Shown here piece by piece: positions 1 through 14,596 of a stretch of DNA of 64,000 nt. The notes below the pieces were generated by a model. It made no database searches and had not been told where the DNA came from. It saw nothing but the letters and a program-made list of their open reading frames with translations. Numbering within the stretch: position 1 is the stretch's first letter; every line of letters starts with the position of its first letter. The stretch is from NCBI RefSeq assembly GCF_030272615.1, contig NC_081410.1:117993140-118057139 (forward strand). The letters are read 5' to 3'. The position numbers and the translations under genes were made by a program. This stretch comes from Cryptomeria japonica. Its lineage: Eukaryota > Streptophyta > Pinopsida > Cupressales > Cupressaceae.

Positions 1-19
1 AGGTACTACTATATCTGTT

Positions 20-1775
20 TTGTTTGATTTCAAATCATTTGATTCTTTTATATCACCTTCTCTTGTTAAGCGATGTGGACTAGCGGCAATAGAGCAGGGT
101 GTTAGGTGGAAAATAGAGTTATCTTCCGGGGTTAAGGTTGTGGTAGAAACCTTGGTCCGTGGATGTGAATTGCAAATTGGTAAATTGCATACCTCTGCGG
201 ACCTGCGTATCATGGCTTTCGGTTCCTATGATATTGTTTTAGGCATGGATTGGTTGTCAACCAATCAAGCCGTCATAGATTGCCAAAATAAAACACTAAA
301 GTGTTTGGACCGTTCGGGTAGTTTGATGGAAGTGGTTGGCATATAGAGATCTGTTTCTCTATGCTTGATTTCTGCTATGCAGCTCAAGTGATGTATGCAT
401 TAGGGATGTCAGTTATTTCCCGCGTCAATGAATGACTTGGAGATGGATGAAAGTTGGGAGGTATCCCTCGATGATCATCCCTTGTTGAAAGAGTTTGCAT
501 ATGTCTTTCCGAGTGAGATATCGGGTGTGCCTCCTAAGAGGGACATTGATTTCAAAATTGACTTGATGTCGAGAGCTGAACCTATCTCACGTACACCATA
601 TCGGATGACAACACAAGAGCTCAAAGAACATTAGTTGCAGTTGGAGGACCGGTTGGCAAAAGGGTTTATCCAACCTAGTGTCTCTCCTTGGGGAGCACCT
701 GTTATATTTCTGAAGAAGAAGGATGGGTATCTCCGCCTATGCATTGACTACCAATAGTTGAACAAATTGACAGTGAAAAATCATTACCCGTTGTCGAGGA
801 TTGATGATCTGTTTGACTAGATAAAGGAGCTGAAGGTATTCTCAAAGATCGTTTTGAAATTGGGTTACCACCAGTTGAGGATCATGGAGGCGGATGTTGA
901 TAAGACAACTTTCCGCAGTTGCTAAGGCCATTATGAGTTAATCATCATGTTGTCTTAGTTGGCTAATGCACCATCTGTTTTCATAAGCCTTATGAATGGC
1001 ATTTTTCAGGACATATTTGGATAGATTCATCCTTGTGTTCCTTGATGACATACTAATTTATTCTAGGACCATGGAGGAGCATGAGGAACATATGAGTCAG
1101 GTATTGCAAAGTCTGAGGGAGAACAGGTTGTATGCAAACGTGGATGAATGTGAATTATTTCAGATTGAGATCAAGTATCTTGGGCATGCCATTTCAGGAG
1201 AGGGTATTGCAATGCATCCCTTGAAGATCCAAGATATTCTAGAGTGGTATGCACCTACGAACATATCTGAGGTTCACAGTTTCATGGGTTTGGCAGGTTA
1301 TTATCGAAGGTTTGTTTAGGGGTTCTCTAGGATTGCTCATCACATCACTTCCCTGCAGAGAAAAGGGAAGAAATTCATGTGGCCAAAGAAGTGTCAAGTT
1401 TCCTTTCAGATTTTAAAGGAGAAGTTGACCAGTGCACCTATTTTGGTAGTCCTTGTTCCATCCAGTGATTTTTTGGTCTGCATAGATGTGTCTTTGGAAG
1501 GATTAGGTGCGGTGTTAATGAAATATAGGAGAGTGATTTCTTATGAGTCCCGTAAACTTAAGAAACATGAGCTTAATTATCCTACACATAATATAGAGAT
1601 GGCGGTTGTAGTGCACGCTTTGGTTCATTGGAGGCACTTTCTCTTGGGGCATCGGTTTGAGTTGCATACAGATCATCACAACTTGCAGTACATATTTACA
1701 CAACCGAACTTTAATGCTAGATAGAGAAGATGGATGGAATTCCTATGTGAGTACGATTATTTCATTGGAAAATAA
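20..1775 (+). pseudogene. Decayed Ty3/gypsy pol fragment (chromovirus-like): protease, RT, RNase H
   Basis: Broken polyprotein of an LTR retrotransposon. Positions 20-346 read as a retropepsin-like domain ending in the typical DIVLGMDWL strand. From 428 the frame enters a reverse transcriptase with the entry sequence IDFKIDLMSRAEPIS and the PYRM motif. Stops at about 632, 757, 820 and elsewhere interrupt the RT fingers and palm. Positions 996-1319 keep the palm (FLDD in place of the usual YxDD/FIDD, then ILIYS) and the connection motif GLAGYYRRF. Positions 1377-1724 are the RNase H-like domain, recognisable to about 1775 (RRWMEFLCEYDYFIG). The integrase is missing, so the fragment is 3' truncated. 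The RT type resembles Tekay/Del chromoviruses and is clearly different from the Tat elements elsewhere in the window. It is not functional. Confidence 0.85.
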
Positions 1776-4312
<2,537 letters not shown>

Positions 4313-5315
4313 AATACTTGTCTAAATAGTTTTCCCTCTCTATCATGATGGATATAGATATATTTTTTCATCTCTTTTAGTCTTTTGTTTGCAATTTCAC
4401 ACTATCACTTTGAACTTTTTCGTCCATTCTCTTATGAAAATTTAATCTCAACTCTAATTAACTAGGTAATTAGTGTTGAAAATAGTTTTATTTGCACCAT
4501 ATTACATGCACTAATTTTTTATCTAAAAGTTCTTTCTCATTTACAAAGTTAAACCAATTCATATTTAACCACGATGCAAAAAATTATATTAGATTTAATC
4601 TTATCACATTACCTCTTACTAATCAACATGATACTTCCACTCCTCTCCCTAAGGGCTATGATATTAAGGTGTTTATGGATGTCATTGGGTTGCAAGACAC
4701 GAGAGCCAATGATGTATGTTCTTCCTTTTTCTTTTACACATACTTTACTTTGCACTCTTTATGAACTCTATAGCTTGTCATGGCATGTTGGTGGTTTTTA
4801 TTGTCTGTTACATTTTTATTTGGTTGCATGGTTTGAAGATTTATCATACCATGAATCAACCAATCTCCATATATTATTTATTATTGTTATAGTTCATTCA
4901 ATATCAGTCCAAATAAATGACCAAATACTCAAACATTGAAAGAGCGTGAAGTTGAGAATGTGAAGAAAAGATCTAACAAATGAGGCTACTTAATGAAAGT
5001 AAGAAATTTAACACCGTAGAATTATATATATAATATAATAAACTAAATATGTACATGAAGCATCCACTCAAGTCATGTAAGAGAAGAATTTGGAGAAAAA
5101 AATGCAACAAATGCAAAATCTTTGTGTAATAAGAAAGCGAATCATGAAGTTAGAGGTACAATCTCTTTTCCATCTCAAGATGATATTGAACAAATTATTA
5201 ATCACCAATTGACAATACAATAAACATGCCAAATATTCATAACACAATAATTTATGCCTTTTAAATATTAAGGATGAACAATTTTTTTCTAAAAATACAA
5301 ATATATGTAATAAGA
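4313..5315. other. AT-rich stretch with no supported gene
   Basis: Two overlapping short frames (4492-4764 and 4574-4939) show no domain, no repeated family and no conservation visible here. The sequence could be the decayed 5' part of transposase copy A, but I could not align it to copy B. Confidence 0.4.
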
Positions 5316-6620
5316 CATACCTATAGAGCTCAATAGTTGGACATAAAATTCAAGTTATGCAAGGACACATTTTTACTTGGTACCATCATTTCAATTGTAT
5401 TCTTGGTAAGGAACTATACATTACAACCACATAATGAGGTTCAATCATAATACAACCACACTTAGGCCGCTACATTTGTGCATATAGAATTCATTCATGC
5501 ACTTGATAGTATAGAGAAATAAATAAATATCCCAGGGGTGTATAATTTTTATATTAGTGATGAGTGCACTCATTTTATAGAGTTTGTGTAAGGTTTATCT
5601 GAGATATCCCATGATACTATGTTTAGCGAGAACATCACATTTGGTTAGGAAATCATATAGTTAGATAATTGTGCATCACAATTCAAGAACTCATGTATGT
5701 TCTATTAGTTGAGTGGGATGCATAAGATGAGTGTTGTTCAACAGATATGAGATTTCTTGTAGTTTAGGCATGAAAAATGGGAGAATGATGGTGTAGAACC
5801 ATGCATTAAAAGAGCCTTAGCGTGACAAGATTAGAAGGACAAGTATAGTGAAAATTTTATTGATGCACCATCTATTATTGAAGGATGTGATGCTACAATA
5901 AGTGTAGATAACAAAGGTAAGTCTATAATTCATGGATTTTTTTGGTTTGTCGTTGAAGCTAAAATTAAAAATTATGAGGATTGTTGTACATTAATATGAT
6001 CAATTGAGCTCCACTCTTTTAGAATCTCAAGTGTAGGTTCATGGACTATTCATACAAGGTATATGACATGCTTTTGTTATCCATATGCATATATTACCTG
6101 GAATAATTGTGACTCAAAAGAGTGGATGGATGAATGGTGTATTAGAACTTTAAGCCTATTTGAGACACATTGACTTTTGGGAGCACTAGAAATTAGAGAT
6201 GAAATCATAATTTGAATTTGATTAGATTTTAGATCTAGTTCAACTAAGTATTGTAGATTTGTATATTTAATAAAATTTTGTTTTTTGTTTATTTCATAGT
6301 ATTTTTATATTGTTTAATAAATTCATCTTATTAAATGCACAAATCAATGTAGAGTGCATCTTTATGTAGTTATTATAGATGAAGATAATGAAGAAGGATC
6401 ACATTATTATTTCAACATTATGTTGAAGAAAAAATAAATTGGGTTCCTCTAGTATAGATGGAGAAAATATTTAGTATCCTACAAAATTAGTGGTTATTAT
6501 TGGAACATAGCTTAGAAAGTACCCAATGAAGCATCTAATGTGTGGTTGTTCGAGGACTTTGACACACACGTATATAACCTTGTTGTGGCATCAAACATTT
6601 AATTGATAAAAAATAGTGGT
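5316..6620 (+). pseudogene. Decayed copy (copy A) of the DDE-transposase-like gene
   Basis: Nucleotide similarity to copy B begins at about 5316 (CAATTCAAGTTATG and the following CK-x-x-F-x-L-G region). It continues through the NYTLQPxNEVQS segment (about 5410-5460), the DNCxxQFKN segment (about 5665-5695) and the xHxKxExxGxxxCxKRALA segment (about 5765-5825). Further on come the Cys-rich CDSKEWMDEW stretch (about 6110-6145) and the acidic NEEGxxYYxxxI region (about 6385-6430), which matches the last 100 bases of the window. The first catalytic Asp (DFAENY in copy B) is lost, and stops and indels are frequent. Copy A has no retrotransposon where copy B carries Tat-2, so it acts as a natural empty site. 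It is not functional. Confidence 0.75.
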
Positions 6621-7855
6621 AGCTAAATAAGAACTTGCGATACTTGACACAATAAAGAGTAAAATAGATCTACATGGTTTGTTGGATTGAATTGGTTGAA
6701 TGACTCAATGGTTGTACATGGTTTGTAAGTATATTTTGCACCTTTTAATCAATTTAATTCTAGGTTGTTATGCACTTCTAATCTAGGACTTTAATTTGAT
6801 CATGTTATTGGACTTTTAAAAATATAGATTAGTGGTGTCAAATAATATTTTACCTTCTCATGGTTGGTGTAGTAGATATTTTTTATTTATTTTTTAGCTC
6901 ATTTACAATCCAACCATGATGAAAAATTCACTTTTATTTCCAAGTCCTCCATCTTGGTTAGCCACTTGATTATTCATTTCACTTGTAATCATGTTAGAAT
7001 TTTGCCAAATAAAAAATAGCTCTTAACTAGTCAGATGGGCTTTGTTTGATAACAGTTGTTCAAGTTGGCCTAGGCCCTATGGGGTGCTTGCATTTCCTCT
7101 TTGGGATGTTTTCATATGTGTCCTAGGTGTATTCATCATTACATACCCTTTTTCATGACTTCAAGGTATTAATCACACATGTGTGGATCTGCAACATTTT
7201 CTCCTATAAATAGTTGGTTGCATTAGTTTTTTAACTGATACATAGAGTTGTATAAAGGAACCATAGGTGCCTAATGTACATCTATACCCTTTAATAAAAT
7301 GTCTAGGTGTACATACAAGGTTTTTTTTAACTGATGCATAGAGCTATAAAAAGGAACCATAGGAGCCTAATATGCATCTATACACTTTAATAAAATTTAG
7401 TTGTACATACAAGGCTCTTAAGCTACTTTATTTTATCATTTTATCCTTGATTTTTAACTTTATCGGGTGTGGATTCTTTCCTTATTTTATTGGCAAAATG
7501 GAGATCCCCTAATTTTTCTTGAGCTTTTGAGTGAGACTCTACGTTCTTTCAAATTTTTAACTTGTTTGGATGACATAGATCTTGGTTGGTGAGTTGATAT
7601 AATATTTATAGGTTCTAGTTGACTTACATGTTCTATATGTATTATATGCTACAATGTGTTTTAGTTGGGATTAGTTTGATATTATTTCATTCATTTTAAG
7701 GGTTTTGACATGGTATTAGTTTGAAGAGTCTTGTATGTGGATGAACTTCATTGCTTCATTCGACTTCTTGGCTTACATGGATATGATTACAATACTATAG
7801 AAATAAATCGACAAGAGTATTTGAATCCACTTTGTGACAATTTGATGGTTGGAGG
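6621..7855. other. Non-coding, AT-rich
   Basis: No gene seen. The only structure noticed is a tandem duplication of about 93 bp at 7228-7413. Confidence 0.6.
7228..7413. repeat. Tandem duplication, unit about 93 bp, two copies
   Basis: Both units begin with a T-run plus TTAACTGATxCATAGAG and end in GTACATACAAGG. They differ by scattered substitutions. Confidence 0.85.
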
Positions 7856-8258
7856 TCTTTATGTTGAATTTGAATATATTTTTAAATCATAATTTAAGAT
7901 CCAACCAAAATCTAGATCTACAAACTAATTCAACAAAATTCAATAGAGAACTACTATGCAATGTAAATGAAAACATAAAACAACAAAGATTATACCTTTA
8001 CATGCATGATAGGCTTGTCTCCATTGTTCTCCTATCCTCCATAATCATATATTGATGATGGTTTGCTCTCAAATTTGTGTTTCATTTGCACAAGAGCTCA
8101 AGGAAGAAGGGATGCAGTTAGGATGATGTATGCTAGAATAATTTTGGCAAAATGTAGGTATGATTGCTTGTAGATGTTCTTTTGAAATAAAGGAAGGAAG
8201 CCTCTTTTATAGAGATCATCTTGAGAATGGAGAGTTTAGATTAAGAGATTAAAAGGTG
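7856..8258 (-). mobile_element. Solo LTR of family S, copy 1, 3' half (split by Tat-1)
   Basis: Read on the minus strand, this continues the LTR half at 26584-26939. Together they make a solo LTR of about 754 bp, similar to the one at 42958-43778. Shared landmarks are TTGAGCTCTTGTGCA, GGTATAATCTTTG and a TATA-like box followed by a GCTTCCTTC stretch. The outer ends are flanked by GGAGG at 7851-7855 and again at 26940-26944, a perfect 5-bp target duplication. The terminal ACA has mutated to AGA. Confidence 0.8.
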
Positions 8259-9718
8259 TGTGTGCGGGAAAAGCGGGTCAATGAAACTTAAAAAGTGAAA
8301 ATGTGGTCTCAAAGAGGCTTGTTCACACACCCAGGGGACTTCTTGGTGCAAGTTAAGGAGTTATAAAGAATGACTCAACTTCCCAAGGTTGGTTCCATGG
8401 TTCTCTATCTCACAAGGTCCCTCAAACCAATGCCTTTGCTCTCAGATCACTGAGAAAAGTGGCTTAGGGATGACGAATGCAAGAACGAGGGATGCTTATG
8501 ATTGGTTTAATTATGAAAATGCATCCTATCTATGCATGATTGTACAAATGCAATAAACTAGATTATAAGATGACAAGATTGGTAGCAATACTATCCTAAC
8601 ATGATATACTAGTTTATGATTTAAACTAATGATAAAGGAAATAGTCTAAAATGCTTATTAGATTCATTCCTATTACAAAGAGAAGCTAGATGTATTGATA
8701 AATTTGAGCATAAATGAGACACTAAAAGCTTGCATGGATCCTTAAAATAGAGGAATGAGAGCTCTATTTATAGTGAAAATAGGGAAATGGATGGTCAGGA
8801 TTGAAAGAGTTAATCAAGGGTCAAGTTTGAAAGTTGTCAATCCATGTTTACAATTTTCACCAATGAAATGGTGACAATCGTCAACATAAGACTGGTTGAG
8901 AGGAGAGGTAAGAAGCATTAAATGCTTGAGAAGACCTCATGGTTACCCTAGGAGGTAAGGGTTAAGGTTAGGTAAGGGTTATCCATTGGATAAAGCTGTT
9001 ACCCAAGGGGTAAACTGTTGTGCAAAGGTTAAAGGAATAACCATGGTCAAAGCAATAAATGTTTGATGAGACCCTTGGGTTAGATGGAGGTTAAGTTAGT
9101 CAACAAGTCTCTAACCATGCCACTAAGGGTTAGTTAACCATTAATGGTTTGAAGACTTTGGGGACAAATTTGTAAGAGTCCTTCCAAATTTGGGGGTACT
9201 TCAATGGATAAAGGCTTTAATGTCTTTTGAAGACTTTACTCCAAATTTGAGAAGTGACCTCCTCAAATTTAGGGAAAAGGGATAATGGATGAATTTGGGG
9301 TTAATTGATTAGGATTAGATGGATTCTAGAAGAAATTAGGAATAGGGTTTAGGATGCAAGTGGGAGATGTAGGAAAATGCAAGTGGGTGAGGGAAAATAG
9401 AATTAATTAAAATAAATTGCTTTATTTCAATTTGGTTGCAATTTGGGAAATTGAATTAATTAGATTTATTCAATTTGGGGTAAACTTTTAATTAAATGTA
9501 AATTTAATTAAAAAGTAAGAAGAAGGGATTTAAGTAAATAAAATGATTTATTCAATTAAATGACATAAAAGGGCTTAAGTGAATTTAACTAAATAAATTG
9601 AATAATTTACTTAATTAAGTAGAAGAATGTGGGTGATTTAATTAAATTAGATTTAACTAAATAGAGGAATGAACATAAAATATTCATTTAGGAATATGGT
9701 CATTTGTATATGTCTACG
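8259..9718 (-). repeat. Tat-1 3' LTR
   Basis: Matches 25128-26583 along its length. Differences are uneven, roughly 6% in the first 120 bases and lower beyond. It contains the LTR promoter TATA box (TATTTATA at 8765-8772, minus strand TATAAATA). The expected final base next to the polypurine tract is G instead of A. Confidence 0.95.
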
Positions 9719-9732
9719 TTTTGCCCCTCTTT
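9719..9732 (-). promoter_or_regulatory. Tat-1 polypurine tract
   Basis: Minus-strand AAAGAGGGGCAAAA directly abuts the 3' LTR, as expected for the plus-strand primer of reverse transcription. Tat-2 has the identical tract at 62338-62351. Confidence 0.85.
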
Positions 9733-9825
9733 GAAGTGACGTGTGTACATATGTTGATTCAAAGAAAATGATGTGTCGTTATGATTTAGTTATGATCAAT
9801 TTTTATGTCGAGATGTTCATGTCGT

Positions 9826-9888
9826 GCCCCAGATTTGATAAATGATGCCCCAGATTTGATAAATGATGCCCCGAATTTGATAAATGAT
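9826..9888 (+). repeat. Three 21-bp tandem repeats next to the polypurine tract
   Basis: Units of the form GCCCCxxATTTGATAAATGAT. Tat-2 has two similar units at about 62195-62245, so the array belongs to the element and differs in copy number. It lies just upstream of the antisense gene's TATA box. Confidence 0.85.
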
Positions 9889-10088
9889 GTTGATAATGCC
9901 CCCTCGGGAGATGAATCAAAATTTTGAAAATTTCATTTGTCATGATAAATTTGATTGTATTTTAAATTTTTGTCTATGTTGAATGCGATAAATTGATTCA
10001 TCTCTCGATAATGATGTTGGGTAGGGTTGTATGAGACACCATGAGCAATTTTCGCATTCCTCTACGTAACCCTAATTTTGATTTACCC

Positions 10089-10096
10089 TATAAAAG
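10089..10096 (+). promoter_or_regulatory. TATA box of the antisense plant mobile domain gene (Tat-1)
   Basis: TATAAAAG, 75 bp upstream of the putative start codon at 10171. The same box is kept in Tat-2 at 61990-61997 on the other strand at the same relative distance. This supports an internal promoter that reads against gag-pol. Confidence 0.65.
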
Positions 10097-10170
10097 GGAA
10101 AAAGTGATTTCTTTTTGTCTCATTTGTGCTTGTTGACTTGAGAGAAATTGACACTTGGAGAGAAGTCAAC

Positions 10171-13100
10171 ATGCCGATTCCATATTCTACTCATCAATTC
10201 GAGCGCGTGCGGAGGTATTGGAGGCCCGTTGCGTATGGACCATCGGTAAGTCAACCTTTTTGACCCCCTTTGGATTTTTTATTTTGTCATTTTTGGTCAT
10301 GTTTTCAAATTTGTCATGCGGATTTGTCAGGTTAGTGCGTCGGGGTCAAAACATAGCGCATACGATATGTTTTAATGAAATAGGGTAGCGTCTGAAAAGT
10401 TTAGGGTAGCGCATCGGTAGTTTAGGGTAGTGCTTAGGATTAGGTTAGTGCACCGGGATTACAGGGTAGCACAGAGGGCAAAACGGGTAGCGCATATGGT
10501 TTCTAGGGGGTCGCATGGGTAGATCTAGGTAGCGCGTAGGTGTGACCTAGCGCATAGGGTTAGATATGTAGCGCAAGAGCAGGATAAAATAGTGCATAGG
10601 GTAGTTTAGCACTTAGGATAGGTAAGGTGGCGCTTTGGGAGAAAAGGGTAGTGCTTAGGTGCTGGCTAGCACATAGGGTGGATTGGGCAGTGCATGTTAA
10701 GCAGTTTAGCGCGTAGACAAGATTGTTTAACGCATAGGGAAAATTTTTGGTATAGTGTGATTTGTGAATGAAGAAAATTGGTAGGTTGATGCTAGTTCTG
10801 TCGGGATAGGTGCAAATTGTCGGTTTGCGTGTTTGCTGTCATTGCTTTGATAAGTTGTCCAATATGAGTTCCAATATAACTTGATTTGATTTGCAAATTT
10901 TCAAGTTGATATAGATTTGATGTTGATTTGATATGATGTGGTTTTTGATATGGATGTTTTTGATATGAACTTGATTTGATTTTCATTGTTTCAAGCTTAT
11001 ATATATGCGGAGCTCGAGTTGTTTTACAAGCTGCATTGATTATGGAACTTGAGTTGTTTTACAAGCTGATATGGATGTGAAACTTGAGTTATGTTACAAG
11101 TTGATATGAAACCTGAGTTGTGTTACAAGTTGATATGAATGTGAAACTTGAGTTGTGTTACAAGTTGATATGATTTAATGGATTGATATGATGTGGAACT
11201 TGATTCAGATTTTCAAAGTTTCAAGTTTTGATATGCATTTGATTTTGATATCTATGTTTTGATGAGGAAACTGATATTGGACTTGCTTTGCTTTTCGACA
11301 GGAGTGTCTTGGAGTGGTTCAATCGCGTGAGTGATTTCTGAGACCGTGGTCATTGATACCACAATTGACACAGGCTGATAGAGATATTATTGAGAGGTGT
11401 GGCATGTCCTTGTTGTTAGACATGCCTCAGTTTTTCATGAACCGGGGTTTATTTACAACATTGGTAGAGAGGTGGCACAGTGATACGAACAACTTTCATT
11501 TGGCAACAAGCGAGATTAAAGTGATGCCTGAGGATTGTTACTAGATTCTACGAATTCCTGTGGTAGGTGCATTGCTACCCTATGAGCAGACTGAGGAGGG
11601 TGGGACTGAGGCACTTCGCCGAATTCTATAGGATGATACCGTTTGCGGGTATGAGATCCCCTAGCATGAGTTCTTAGATTTGGATCACGCTCCTCTACCA
11701 TTAGTTTTGGTAGGTTTCATAGGTGGTTTCTTATGTCCCGATCATAGGTTGAAGGGACTGGCCATGGGGTGGGGATTGGTTCTGGAGGACATGGTGACGC
11801 AGGGTTGCCGATTTGCATGGGGGTCAGCTATGCTAGCCCACTTATATAGGGATTTGCATCAAGTGGTATACTTGGGTTATGGCAGTTTATCAGCTGGAGT
11901 GACACTGCTACAAGTATAGGCGTGGGAGCATATTCCCGCAGCTAGGCCACTGGCGGACAGAGATAGGCCTGTTGGTTGTGCATATGCATACGTATACTGA
12001 GGGATAGTTGTCCAGCGTAAGCTAGGCAAACTAGAGCACTGGAAGAGAGTTTTGGATGATATTGATACGGTCGTCTGACGACCATATACAGGTTGCAAGG
12101 TATGGGCAGAGGATGGGATGGAGATGCCCTATGTATATATGACCAAATATTTGATAGGGCAGACGTCCTTTGCTATTGAGGGGTTTCTACATAGCCAGGT
12201 GTTGCGACAGTATGGTTGACAGTAGGGGATTCCACTGGGAGCATGTTTTTATGCTCGATGGAGACAAGATATTCCAAATTGGGGACCTACGATTGACAGC
12301 GCGATGACAGTGGAAGAGTTCTTTCATTTAGCCGACCAGATTTGGGATTGTGCCCCTGAGATAGTGGATGTTGGGATGATAGATGAGTTTGCAGCACATG
12401 CAGTGGCTAGGATATCAGATCCATGATTCCCGCTTTTGATGATGAGGAGGAGGTAGACGACGGAGGTGATGATGGACGAGGAGGTGATGACGGAGATGGT
12501 GAAGGAGGTGGCCGAGGTCGGTGAGGAGAGGAGATAGAGGGATACAGGTGGAGAGAGCAAGGCGACAGGCTGCGATGGATAGAGAGAGAGGAGGTTTGGC
12601 TATCAGAGCTGGGGGTGAGGAGAGGGTTGGGGAGGTGATAGTAGTAGTGGGAGGGTATTATGACTTTAGATGACTGACCCAAAGGAGGAGGTCAGATGTT
12701 TTACCTCCACCTGCACCGAGGAGAAGTAGAGGGACAAGGGGTACCCCTTCATAGGTACCGTCGTAGATGCGGATTCCGACGCATGTGGAGGATGTGTAGA
12801 TTAGATCGCTACAGTTGTCAGTGCAACAGTTGTTTGCGTGTCAACGTCAGATTATTCAGCTGACCACAGAGTGTGATACTGAGATAGAGCGGCAGGGTCG
12901 AGCAGAGGAGCTCATAGCGAGTTTGCAAAGAGCGGCAACAGGTGGCCTGATGAGAGACACCTTGAGAGAGCTGGCTTTGAGAGCCAAGGAGGCGGAGTAT
13001 TACTAGCGCCATTATGAGGATGCGGTGCCCAGGGAGCATTGAGTGTAGAGTTTCACCACGTCGAGATCCAGTCGATCTCGAGAGACTGGGTTGAGGACAG

Positions 13101-13204
13101 AGAGCATAAGCGTGAAAAGACCTCCTAGATAGGATCCACTTGAAGATCCAGGTTTTGGGACATTTGTAATGAGACTGTCTCCCTCAAGAGATAGTCATAC
13201 CTAA
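10171..13204 (+). pseudogene. Antisense plant mobile domain (PMD) protein gene of Tat-1, spliced, with stops
   Basis: Exon 1 (10171-10245) encodes 25 residues from ATG (MPIPYSTHQFERVRRYW...). It ends at a consensus donor CATCG/GTAAGT. A 1056-bp intron carrying a TAGCGCAT minisatellite follows, and exon 2 starts after TTCGACAG at 11302, in phase. Exon 2 encodes a plant mobile domain (aminotransferase-like PMD type): LTQADRDIIERCGM, LVERWHSDTNxFHL, GFIGGFLCPD, LAHLYRDLHQVVYLG, GKLEHWKRVLDDID and VLRQYG are recognisable. The tail has an acidic/Gly-Arg-rich segment (about 12430-12660) and a helical charged stretch (about 12815-13020), ending in SHT-stop at 13204. Several in-frame stops (for example about 11332, 11542 and 11629) break it. 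Function is unknown; PMD proteins occur both as host proteins and as passengers of plant transposons. Confidence 0.8.
10335..10745 (+). repeat. TAGCGCAT minisatellite in the PMD intron (Tat-1)
   Basis: About 14-15 degenerate units of roughly 25-32 bp, each carrying TAGCGCAT or a one-base variant followed by a variable spacer. The motif reads in the PMD transcript direction. The equivalent array in Tat-2 lies at 61290-61760. Confidence 0.9.
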
Positions 13205-13277
13205 GAGATGTTGTCTCTATTGTATTTTGATCATTTTGTTGCATTGGCATAGACATGACATATTTTGTACATTGATC

Positions 13278-13316
<39 letters not shown>

Positions 13317-14596
13317 CACCATTTTCTTTGATCCTTATGTGATGTGTTATGGATTATGCTTTCTATATGATTTTGTTTATTCTATGATGATGCAATGCTT
13401 AGATAGATGCCTATGATGTGATATGTGATGAATATGATGTGATAATGTATGATGTTGTGAGATGTATCTTGAAAATGAGATGTATGATAATGATATGCTG
13501 TGAGATGTATCTTGAAAATGAGATGTATGAAATGATATGTTGTGAGATGTATCTTGAAAATGAGATGTATGACATGATATGCAATTAATTGTAAAATGAT
13601 ATGCAACTAATTGTAAAATGATATGCAACTAATTGATTTTAAGCATCCTCATTCTGGATTTGTCATCCCTGTATAGCAACATGTTGTTTGCTTTCTTTGT
13701 ATGTATCATCATTGACCCTTGATTTGTTTTGGGATATGTTGAAAATTTATACAAGCATAATGGTATAATTGAACCATAATGACCTGAGAAAAATTTACAT
13801 GATTTTTTATTTTGCAAGATAGGACAAGCGTCAAGGTATAATTGAACCAAGATGACTTGAGTGCGAATTGCGTATAAACAGACAAGATTAAACCATTTGT
13901 ATGCGCAAAGTGGAATCATGTCTTCAGTGATATGTTGTGAATCACATCTCGAGACAGGTATCAACACAGTACAAGTGATCGCCTCACAGACAAAAAACTA
14001 AAAAAATATTGGAGTCCTCATGACATTCTCCAACTTTGAAGCATTGTTGAGAAAATTTAGAGGATCCAATAATTCAGAAAGTTCAAGTGCAAAAATAGTC
14101 AAAACTTTATGCAAGATGCAACATTTGATACTTCAGAAAATCATCCATCATATTTTGTGAATCTCGTTAAGTGATCAATGTGTGGTTTTGTGATTCTGTG
14201 AGTTTTGTTTGCTCGATATGATGTTTTGAGTTTGCGACAAGTTTTGATATCTTGAACGTGCTGCAAGTTTTGATTAATAGTGCCCCTAGCTGAGTGTGCC
14301 TCTTAATGTGGATATGTATAGGGATTACTAAGCCATGGTGAGATGTGATGAAATGATATGATGATAAATCAAGATATTGACTACGCTAAGTATGTCCTGG
14401 ATGGATATTATGATAAAAATGTCAGGCAATGGCCGATACTGCTTTACTGTGGATATAATGGTATGGATATAGATATAGGAGTTGTCCTCTCACAATAGCG
14501 CCTGTTGCCAGGTTTTCACCAATTGCTTTTATTGTACCTCTTTATTTGTTTTTTCTTGATTTTTTTATTTTTTGACTTTTCCGTGCATTAGACTAC
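13205..14596. other. Tat-1 spacer between antisense PMD gene and integrase, with simple repeats
   Basis: No gene. It contains (AT)n at 13279-13314 and a tandem array at 13441-13635. That array has units of about 47 bp containing GAGATGTATCTTGAAAATGA, then three units ending in CAACTAATTG or its variant. Tat-2 keeps the (AT)n tract and the shorter array in the same place. The two convergent genes both end into this spacer. Confidence 0.75.

Noticed and set aside
4492-4939. Frames of 90 and 121 codons upstream of copy A
   Set aside because: Overlap each other in different frames and show no similarity to copy B; not supported as genes.
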